In this document: in pieces, positions 6,213 through 11,666 of the stretch
Layout: each line of letters starts with the position of its first letter
Position numbering within the stretch: the stretch's first letter is position 1
NCBI GenBank assembly: GCA_937872085.1
Contig: CALMQK010000208.1
Coordinates: forward strand, 1 to 11,666
Reading direction: 5' to 3'
From: an uncultured euryarchaeote
GTDB lineage: Archaea > Thermoplasmatota > Thermoplasmata > UBA10834
DNA: 11,666 nucleotides
Position numbers and translations under genes: made by a program
The notes under the pieces: generated by a model
Database searches by the model: none
What the model was told of the DNA's origin: nothing
The model's input: the letters and a program-made list of their open reading frames with translations, nothing else

Positions 6213-8190
6213 CCTTCACCACCTCCACACCCTCGTCGTAATCGATCTCGCCCTCTTCACCCTCTTCCGGTTCCTCGGCCGGACCCTCCTCTGTGATCCT
6301 GAGGTGCTCGAGGTCCCAGTCGCCCGGCAGCACCTCCGCTCCTATCACCGATGCGGAGTCGATGCCGCTCACGTACAGCTCGTTCTGATCGTACTGTTCC
6401 TGCGGCACGCCGTGGAGGTCGAAATTGAGCTCGAGGATGTCAGTCGAGGAGAGCCGCTTCACGTCCCAGGTGACCTTGTTGGCCTCCCGGACCTCGATTG
6501 GCTGCATCTTCAGCGTCTTCTGGTCCACCTTGTCATACGGCAGCAACATGTGCAAGTGGAAATTCTGTGACTTGGGCGTGTAATTGTATATCTTGACGGA
6601 AATGTGGTGTCGGTTCTTCTCGAACTTCACCTCGTCGTCTATCCAAACGACGTTCATGATCTTGGTGATCGTCCCCGCGAGCTTCGGCACCGGCTTTCCC
6701 ACGATCTTCGCTGCCTTCTGCGCGATCATGGGTATGATGTCCTGGACGATCTCGAACTTGACCCTCGTCTTGCTCTTCTTCTCGGCCTTGTTGAGGTGCG
6801 TCTTCAGCCTCCGGGCGCAAGCCTTGAGCGCGAGCTCGATCTCCTCCTTGATCTCAGGGATGTTCGCGATCGCTTCCTTGGATTCCGAGGTGAACGGGAT
6901 CTTCGTCGATGCGACATGGACGAGCACGATGGCCGGACCGAACGGGATCCCCTGCCCGCCCCTCTGCTCGAGCCCGTACCTCCTCCAGTCGACCGCCTCG
7001 ACCGCCTGAGTGATGGCGCATGCGCCCTGCTGGTACATCAGCGGGACGCGGTTCGCGAACCGCAGTATCTGCACCTGCTCCTCCCTGTTCAGTCCGCCCC
7101 CGTAGACGATCCCTACCTCGACCACGAACGGGTTGCCCGCGTAGACCTTCGGCTCCCTGGTTATCGGAGGAGCGTAGAAGTCGGCCTTGAGCTGGCCCAG
7201 GACGTTCTTCAGGCCCTTCCTTATCAGCGTCTCGCCGATCGGGGAAAGGCAGTCCGTATCGGGGGACATGATCTTGACCTTCTTGATCGCCTCGAGGATG
7301 GCCCCGGCCTGCTCGAGCCTCATCTTGTCCGGCCTCTGCTCGGGCGGGACGCCGGCGAGCTCGCATATATCCCTCGCGACCCTGTACGATATCCTCGAGA
7401 ACTCGGTGTTGAGGAAGCTCGTCATCTTGTTCGATTCAGTGTACTTCGCCATGCTCAGGAGCTCACCTAGCTCGACTCCCTCGGGGTGCGGCTTGATCTC
7501 CTTCGTGGGCGGGGGGACGATATCGGACGCCCTCTCGAAGACGACGGCGTTCCCCTCCGGTGGGATGAATGTGATCTTCGCATGCGGGTTGACTATGGCG
7601 ACGCCCTTGAGATACTCGAATATGGATTGCTTCCCGCCGATGTACTTCCCCTTGACATTGATCTGGAAGCTGGTGCCGTGAGGCCGGTCCCAGATGACGA
7701 AATCCTCCTTGATGACGTCCGGCCTGTTCTTCTTCGTGTCGAGGATCAGGTCGCACTCGTACGCCACCTCCTCGTCGGATATCTTGGATCTGACCCTCGC
7801 GGCCTTTCCAGTCGTGAGCTGGCCGTACATCACTACCGCAGAGACGCCAATGCCTTGCTGGCCTCTGCGTTGCGCCCTCGTGTGGAACCTGGAGCCGTAT
7901 AGCAGCCTCGCGAAGACGTTTGGGACCTGCTTCTTGACGATGCCGGGGCCGTTGTCCTCCACGGTCACCCGGTACTCCTTCTCGTCGATCTTCTCGACCC
8001 GCACGAGCAGCTCCGGGAGAACGCCTGCATCCTCACAGGCGTCCAGGCTGTTGTCGACGGGCTCCTTCACGGACGTGATGAGCGCCCTCGTGAGCGAGTC
8101 GAACCCTAGGATCTGTTTGTTCTTCTCGAAGAACTCCGAAACGGAGATCTCCTTCTGCTTCTTCGCGAGTTCATGGGCTATGGATGACAA
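6202..8190 (-). CDS. top6B: DNA topoisomerase VI subunit B
   Basis: This ATPase subunit of Topo VI dimerises on ATP to close the DNA gate and drive strand passage. Read from TTG 8190 it has 662 residues. The GHKL ATPase motifs are intact: EPVDNSLDA (43-51, with N47), EDNGPGI (78-84) and the lid GQQGIG (110-115). A helix-two-turn-helix insert region follows, then the transducer domain with the switch lysine K430 in STKIPF. A beta-sandwich-like C-terminal part (about 500-625) ends in a very acidic tail (634-662, [17 protein letters not shown] onward). The frame extends to a TTG at 8208, but GGAGG lies between the two TTGs and the family begins near xxIAxELAKKQ, so 8190 is preferred. Gene order B then A is the usual archaeal one. 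Confidence 0.96.
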   Translation of the reverse strand: MSSIAHELAKKQKEISVSEFFEKNKQILGFDSLTRALITSVKEPVDNSLDACEDAGVLPELLVRVEKIDEKEYRVTVEDNGPGIVKKQVPNVFARLLYGSRFHTRAQRRGQQGIGVSAVVMYGQLTTGKAARVRSKISDEEVAYECDLILDTKKNRPDVIKEDFVIWDRPHGTSFQINVKGKYIGGKQSIFEYLKGVAIVNPHAKITFIPPEGNAVVFERASDIVPPPTKEIKPHPEGVELGELLSMAKYTESNKMTSFLNTEFSRISYRVARDICELAGVPPEQRPDKMRLEQAGAILEAIKKVKIMSPDTDCLSPIGETLIRKGLKNVLGQLKADFYAPPITREPKVYAGNPFVVEVGIVYGGGLNREEQVQILRFANRVPLMYQQGACAITQAVEAVDWRRYGLEQRGGQGIPFGPAIVLVHVASTKIPFTSESKEAIANIPEIKEEIELALKACARRLKTHLNKAEKKSKTRVKFEIVQDIIPMIAQKAAKIVGKPVPKLAGTITKIMNVVWIDDEVKFEKNRHHISVKIYNYTPKSQNFHLHMLLPYDKVDQKTLKMQPIEVREANKVTWDVKRLSSTDILELNFDLHGVPQEQYDQNELYVSGIDSASVIGAEVLPGDWDLEHLRITEEGPAEEPEEGEEGEIDYDEGVEVVKDEE

Positions 8191-8199
8191 GCAATCCTG

Positions 8200-8204
8200 C
8201 CTCC
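8200..8204 (-). promoter_or_regulatory. Ribosome-binding site deciding the top6B TTG start
   Basis: GGAGG on the minus strand ends 9 bases before the TTG at 8190. No in-frame ATG lies between it and the conserved HELAKKQ segment. The site falls inside the longer frame from the TTG at 8208, which argues against that start. Confidence 0.65.
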
Positions 8205-8264
8205 ACAAGAATCGATGTATCGCTCTGACCTAGCGTGCATCCCGAGTGCAGTGTATGGTTTCCC

Positions 8265-8272
8265 TACATAAA
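8265..8272 (-). promoter_or_regulatory. TATA-like promoter of top6BA
   Basis: The minus strand reads TTTATGTA within the palindrome ACATTTATGT... (8266-8275 core). Initiation about 26 bases on would be near 8242, giving a leader of about 50 bases. The box lies in the 146-base gap (8191-8336) after the zinc-ribbon gene, so top6BA probably has its own promoter. Confidence 0.5.
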
Positions 8273-8336
8273 TGTGTTGTGCGGCCGGGGAAATCGGCGC
8301 AGCCAGCTCGGGATTCTTGGCGGGTCGGGAAAGGCT

Positions 8337-9356
8337 CTATTCGAACTTCTCTCCGCATTTGGGGCACTTGGTCGCGGCGGCGGGGACATCCGCGCCGCAT
8401 TCGGAGCATACGAAGGTGCCTTCGTCATCGAGGCCCATCGCCTTCCTCTGAAGGCTCACCTTGGCGTCCTCCTTGGGCTTCTTCGCATCCTCCTTGGCGC
8501 GCTCCGCCTCCCACTTGTTCATCTGGTCCTTTCGCATCTTCCGTGTCCTTCGGGTCCACCAGATCATCACCACTATGAGCGCGTAGAGTGGGAACACGCT
8601 GGCGAAGGTCTGGTACAACGAGATTGGCAGCATGAGGCCCAGGATCGCGTTGGTGTCCTTGGACATCGGCCCAAGTAGCGGACTTGTCGGGCTTGTGGAA
8701 TAGTCGGCAGCGACCAAAGTATCGCCGCTGACCTTCGCCAAGAACCAATACACGTTCACGGGGGTCGAAAGAGTGGTGTTGTAGACATAGCGGACATTCG
8801 CTTCCCCAGTGGTGTTGTTGAGGACCTGTCTGGACCGCTCGGTCATCGAGAAGGTATCGCTTGTTGCGGATGGGAAACGCACTGACTGGATCACGACCTC
8901 AACCTCTGTCACAGGCGTAGCGTTGTTCTTCACATGCACTGTGACGCTGTATTCGTAGACTGTGGTCTTGTCTCCATACAACGGCTGGAGTGCGCCTTCG
9001 GTCATAGTCACGTTCTTGTCATCGCTCACGCCAACCTTGTACTCGATGTGCTGATACTGATCGGTGATGGTGGCCGCAAGTACGCCTGTGAAGACCAGCG
9101 AGGCGAGCACCCCGATGAGGAGGAGCTTCTTGACGGACTTGATGCCGAAGTACCAGCATATTCCAAGGAGCATGAGCGGAGTGAGGAGGCCGATGAGGCA
9201 GACGCCGCTCCCATAGAGGACCACCAGGTAATACACGGCTGCTGAGATGCCGATGGCGAAAGGGATCACGAACGGGGTCTTCCCGAACTTCTTGAGCTGC
9301 TCTTTGAGGTACTTCTGCAACCGCAGGCCTGGAGGTTCCATCTCTGGAGGTTCCAT
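8337..9356 (-). CDS. Membrane protein with ectodomain and C-terminal zinc ribbon
   Basis: I do not recognise a named family. The product has 339 residues. After a short basic N-terminus come three hydrophobic segments (about 28-49, 51-71, 77-97). A polar, strand-rich domain follows (98-235) with N-x-T sequons at N115, N145, N180, N181 and N193. A fourth hydrophobic region (about 237-267) leads to a charged Lys/Glu/Arg helix (268-305) and a zinc ribbon with CSEC (317-320) and CPKC (331-334). Positive charges beside segments 3 and 4 suggest both ends are cytoplasmic and the sequon-rich domain is outside. A sensing or scaffolding role is inference only. The open frame reaches 9722, but that part is antisense to carbamate kinase and non-homologous in appearance; ATG 9356 lies at leaderless distance from a TATA box. 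ATG 9341 is an alternative start. Confidence 0.75.
   Translation of the reverse strand: MEPPEMEPPGLRLQKYLKEQLKKFGKTPFVIPFAIGISAAVYYLVVLYGSGVCLIGLLTPLMLLGICWYFGIKSVKKLLLIGVLASLVFTGVLAATITDQYQHIEYKVGVSDDKNVTMTEGALQPLYGDKTTVYEYSVTVHVKNNATPVTEVEVVIQSVRFPSATSDTFSMTERSRQVLNNTTGEANVRYVYNTTLSTPVNVYWFLAKVSGDTLVAADYSTSPTSPLLGPMSKDTNAILGLMLPISLYQTFASVFPLYALIVVMIWWTRRTRKMRKDQMNKWEAERAKEDAKKPKEDAKVSLQRKAMGLDDEGTFVCSECGADVPAAATKCPKCGEKFE
9329..9356 (-). repeat. Two-copy 15-base-period repeat containing both possible start codons
   Basis: ATGGAACCTCCAG occurs at 9356-9344 and again at 9341-9329 on the minus strand, identical over 13 bases. It encodes MEPPE then MEPPG, so each copy carries an in-frame ATG. 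Confidence 0.9.
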
Positions 9357-9380
9357 CGGGTGAGTCAATCGACTCTTTGG

Positions 9381-9388
9381 ATAAAAAT
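9381..9388 (-). promoter_or_regulatory. TATA box with leaderless geometry, zinc-ribbon gene
   Basis: The minus strand reads ATTTTTAT. Its centre is about 28 bases before the ATG at 9356, and no Shine-Dalgarno-like purine run lies between (the bases before ATG are ACTCACCCG). This fits a leaderless archaeal mRNA. Confidence 0.55.
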
Positions 9389-9424
9389 CTATTGAGGATT
9401 GGCTGGTTGGTCTCGTGGCAGTCG

Positions 9425-9431
9425 TTATATA
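9425..9431 (+). promoter_or_regulatory. TATA box of the carbamate kinase-DRG operon
   Basis: TTATATA is a near-consensus archaeal box. Initiation would fall near 9454, leaving a leader of about 20 bases that contains GAGGT (9463-9467), 6 bases before the ATG at 9474. It is divergent from the zinc-ribbon promoter; the gap between the two genes is 117 bases. Confidence 0.6.
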
Positions 9432-9473
9432 GTTGCTTTTCCCTGGATAGGACTTCCTCGATGAGGTTCCAGC

Positions 9474-10439
9474 ATGAAGACTGCAGTCGTAGCCATCGGA
9501 GGCAATGCCATCCTGCGCTCCGGCGAGAAGCCGACTCAGGAGAACCAACTCCGGAACGTCGCCATCACATGCAAGGGGCTCGCTGACCTCATCCAAAGAG
9601 GGTACGACATAGTCCTCACGCACGGCAACGGGCCTCAGGTCGGCGACATACTTCTCAGAAACGAGATCTCGAAATCTCAGATCCCGCCGATGAGCATGGA
9701 CGTGTGCGATGCGGAGAGCCAAGGACAGATCGGGTACATGCTGCAGCAGGCCTTGTCCTCGGAGTTCGCACTCAGGGGGATGAACAAGGTCGCCGTTTCA
9801 CTCATCACGCAGGTGGTCGTGTCCGAGGACGACCCCGCGTTCAAGAATCCGACGAAGCCGATCGGAGAGTTCTTCAAGTACCAGGATGCCAGGAAGCACC
9901 AGAAGGAGAAAGGCTGGACGATGGCCCTGGACAAGAAGCGGGGCGGGTACAGACGATTGGTCCCGTCTCCCGACCCCATCGGCATTGTCGAGAGCAAACC
10001 CGTCCAGCGGCTTGTGTTCGGAGGGGAACACCAAGCTGAGGTCGTAATAGCATGCGGAGGGGGCGGGATACCAGTCATCAAGCGAAATGGGAGGTACGTG
10101 GGAGTCGAGGCCGTCGTAGACAAGGACCTCGCGGCCGCGATGCTCGCGACCAGCATCCACGAGAAACTCTTCATCATTGCGACCGATGTCCAGAACGTGT
10201 TCCTCGATTTCGGGAGGATAACGCAGAGGCCGCTCCTTCGATCGAACCTGTCGGAGATCAAGAAGCATTACGCCGAGGGGCAGTTCCCTCCCGGGAGCAT
10301 GGGGCCGAAGATGCTCGCCGCCATAAGGTTCTTGGAGGGCGGTGGCGACGAGGTCGTGATAACTTCTACGGAGATGCTTGTCGAGGCGTTGGACAAGGGC
10401 GCTGGAACCCATATCTACCGGGACGACATCAAGGTCTGA
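9474..10439 (+). CDS. arcC: Carbamate kinase
   Basis: This cytoplasmic amino-acid-kinase-fold enzyme interconverts carbamoyl phosphate plus ADP with ATP plus carbamate (NH3 and CO2). It has 321 residues, normal for the family. The expected motifs run in order: AIGGNA (7-12), HGNGPQVG (50-57), ESQGQIGYML (81-90), NPTKPIG (125-131), YRRLVPSPDP (159-168), GGGGIPV (195-201), VDKDLAA (215-221) and GSMGPK (274-279). These favour true carbamate kinase over acetylglutamate or UMP kinase. In fermenters it yields ATP from arginine, agmatine or purine breakdown; no ornithine transcarbamylase or deiminase gene is present in the window, so direction and pathway remain open. The start has a good ribosome-binding site and TATA box. 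A DRG GTPase gene follows after 4 bases, evidently in the same transcript. Confidence 0.95.
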   Translation: MKTAVVAIGGNAILRSGEKPTQENQLRNVAITCKGLADLIQRGYDIVLTHGNGPQVGDILLRNEISKSQIPPMSMDVCDAESQGQIGYMLQQALSSEFALRGMNKVAVSLITQVVVSEDDPAFKNPTKPIGEFFKYQDARKHQKEKGWTMALDKKRGGYRRLVPSPDPIGIVESKPVQRLVFGGEHQAEVVIACGGGGIPVIKRNGRYVGVEAVVDKDLAAAMLATSIHEKLFIIATDVQNVFLDFGRITQRPLLRSNLSEIKKHYAEGQFPPGSMGPKMLAAIRFLEGGGDEVVITSTEMLVEALDKGAGTHIYRDDIKV

Positions 10440-10443
10440 GGCC

Positions 10444-11544
10444 ATGCCCAACATCGAAGAGCAGATAAAGGAAGTAGAGGACGAGCTGGCCAAGACCCAG
10501 TACAACAAGAATACCCAGCACCACATCGGTAGGCTCAAGGCCAAGATGGCGAGGCTCAAGGACGAGGCCGAGCTGCGCAGGTCCAAGGGCCCCAAGACAG
10601 CAGGCTACGCCGTCCGCAAGTCCGGCAACGCGACTGTGGCCATCGTCGGTTTCCCGAGCGTCGGAAAGTCCACGCTCCTCAACAAGATCACCAACGCGCA
10701 GAGCGCGGTGGCCGCGTACAAGTTCACCACGCTCACCTGCGTGCCTGGGTTAATGGAGTACAAGGGTGCGAAGATACAGATCCTGGACCTTCCAGGGCTG
10801 ATAAAGGACGCCTCGAAGGGCAAGGGCCGCGGCCGCGAGGTGCTCTCGGTCGTCCGGTCCGCGGACCTCATACTCCTGATGATTGACGTCTTCGAGACCA
10901 ACATCCAGGTGCTCGTCGAGGAGCTCAAGACCGCCAACCTCAGGCTCAACCAGAGGCCGGCCGATATCGTGATCGCGAAGAAGACTAGGGGCGGCATTAT
11001 CGTCAACTTTACGACCAAGCAGTCTACGCTGGATGAGGATCTGGTCGTGGAGATGATGAACGAGTATGGACACACCAATGCGGACATCGTCATCAGGGAA
11101 GACATCGACGAGGACCAGCTGATCGATTACATCTCGGGCAACAGATTGTTTCTCCCAGCCATCGTCGCCATAAACAAGACAGACCTGGTCCAGCCGGATT
11201 ATCTGAAGCTGATCGAGAAACGTCTGAAAGGCTGGACCCTCATCCCGATCGCGGCCGAGAAGGGGGTGGGCCTGGACCGGCTGAAGGAGGAGATGTACAA
11301 GGCGCTCAGGTTCATACGCATCTACATGAAGCCCCAGGGGAAGGATGCCGACATGGTGGAGCCTCTCGTCATCAAGGACGGGTCGGACATAGGCATGATA
11401 TGCGACTCGATCCACCGGGACTTCAAGAAGAACTTCAGGTACGCGCAGATCTGGGGGAAGAGCGCGAGGTTCCCCGGGCAGATCGTCGGTCTGGACCACA
11501 AGGTCAGGGACCAGGACGTCGTGACGATCATCGTGAAGAGGTAG
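10444..11544 (+). CDS. DRG/RBG-family GTPase with TGS domain
   Basis: This is an OBG-superfamily translation-associated GTPase, the archaeal counterpart of eukaryotic DRG1/DRG2; those bind ribosomes and are thought to relieve stalling. It has 366 residues, full length. A basic helical N-terminus (1-48) precedes G1 GFPSVGKST (69-77), the G2 region KFTTLTCVPG (93-102), G3 DLPGL (115-119), G4 NKTD (244-247) and a G5-like IAAEKG (269-274). An insertion between G3 and G4 (about 160-235) matches the S5D2L-like domain of DRGs. A TGS domain ends the protein (about 290-366). The ATG at 10444 is preceded by AAGGT (10431-10435). The frame is open back to 10378, but that overlaps carbamate kinase and lacks a site. 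The gene is second in the operon. Confidence 0.95.
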   Translation: MPNIEEQIKEVEDELAKTQYNKNTQHHIGRLKAKMARLKDEAELRRSKGPKTAGYAVRKSGNATVAIVGFPSVGKSTLLNKITNAQSAVAAYKFTTLTCVPGLMEYKGAKIQILDLPGLIKDASKGKGRGREVLSVVRSADLILLMIDVFETNIQVLVEELKTANLRLNQRPADIVIAKKTRGGIIVNFTTKQSTLDEDLVVEMMNEYGHTNADIVIREDIDEDQLIDYISGNRLFLPAIVAINKTDLVQPDYLKLIEKRLKGWTLIPIAAEKGVGLDRLKEEMYKALRFIRIYMKPQGKDADMVEPLVIKDGSDIGMICDSIHRDFKKNFRYAQIWGKSARFPGQIVGLDHKVRDQDVVTIIVKR

Positions 11545-11605
11545 CAAGGATCCAAAAGAGCGTAACAAAACACGGGGAAAGAGTTTGAGAGCGATGAAGA
11601 AGGTC

Positions 11606-11621
11606 CCTGAGTTAGCTCAGG
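11606..11621. repeat. Short perfect inverted repeat between convergent genes
   Basis: CCTGAG, the loop TTAG, then CTCAGG form a perfect 6-base stem. It lies about 60 bases after the DRG stop and covers the stop codon of the apparent minus-strand gene. It could be a hairpin at the 3' ends of both transcripts; no T-run follows on either strand, so I do not call it a terminator. Confidence 0.4.
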
Positions 11622-11666
11622 TCTTCCTCATCAGCTTCATGAAACCGCCGCCCTCATGGATCTCTA
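11617..11666 (-). CDS. 3' end of an unidentified minus-strand gene
   Basis: The minus strand has an open frame entering from the right edge, encoding about 16 residues ending GGGFMKLMRKT before a TGA at 11619-11617. The residues look like a plausible protein C-terminus, and a convergent gene would explain why nothing else follows the DRG gene. The fragment is too short to identify. A competing plus-strand frame begins at ATG 11594 and is open to the edge (MKKVPELAQV, then a Pro-rich part), but it has only a weak GAGAG before it. Confidence 0.4.
   Translation of the reverse strand, partial: EIHEGGGFMKLMRKT

Noticed and set aside
5400..6296. Plus-strand 298-codon open frame across top6A and the end of top6B
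   Set aside because: It lies antisense to clearly homologous Topo VI genes; its Leu/Val/Asp/His/Arg-rich make-up is what GC-rich third positions give on the opposite strand.
6604..7470. Plus-strand 288-codon open frame inside top6B
   Set aside because: It is antisense to the conserved middle of top6B, has low complexity and no recognisable motif.
9357..9722. N-terminal extension of the zinc-ribbon protein by 122 residues
   Set aside because: It would run antisense through the start and promoter of carbamate kinase; the TATA box at 9381-9388 places initiation at the internal ATG.
10378..10443. Earlier start of the DRG GTPase inside carbamate kinase
   Set aside because: There is no ribosome-binding site, and the family's N-terminus fits the ATG at 10444.
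11602..11666. tRNA-like start (GAGTTAGCTCAGG resembles a tRNA A box and D-arm)
   Set aside because: No closing GAGC for the D-stem at the right spacing, no anticodon stem, and no GTTCGA-type T-loop before the window ends.

Overview
The window reads as a moderately GC-rich, gene-dense archaeal chromosome segment. The signs are both subunits of DNA topoisomerase VI in the order B then A, an archaeal/eukaryotic-type DRG GTPase, an archaeal DUF89 phosphatase, a COG1340-type coiled-coil protein, AT-rich TATA-like boxes about 25 bases before several genes, and at least one apparently leaderless start. I favour a euryarchaeote, possibly a Thermoplasmatota-related lineage. The classical Thermoplasmatales are known to lack Topo VI, so they are an unlikely source. 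There is no rRNA, tRNA, CRISPR array, insertion sequence or phage gene; this looks like ordinary core genome.

Layout. (1) 1-1113, plus strand: the tail of a MacB/FtsX-type ABC permease followed at once by its ATPase. (2) 1085-1981, minus: a long coiled-coil protein converging on the ATPase, with the two 3' ends overlapping by 29 bases. (3) 2073-4021, minus: a two-gene operon of a DUF89 metal-dependent phosphatase and an enolase-superfamily dipeptide epimerase, coupled by an ATGA overlap. (4) 4148-5107, plus: a tandem GNAT acetyltransferase, divergent from that operon. (5) 5112-8190, minus: top6B and top6A, overlapping by 11 bases, preceded by a separate gene at 8337-9356 for a membrane protein with a cytoplasmic zinc ribbon. 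(6) 9474-11544, plus: carbamate kinase and a DRG-family GTPase, four bases apart. (7) The last 50 bases hold what looks like the 3' end of a minus-strand gene.

Several starts differ from the longest open frame. Ribosome-binding sites and family alignment place topB at a TTG (8190), the ABC ATPase at a TTG (376), the DUF89 gene at 4021, the epimerase at 3143 and the GNAT gene at 4148. Two unrelated genes begin with an in-frame 15-base tandem duplication that includes the start codon, which is the oddest small-scale pattern here. No obviously new multi-gene system is visible. The best candidates for follow-up are the epimerase-DUF89 pair, the membrane zinc-ribbon protein beside Topo VI, and the carbamate kinase-DRG pair.
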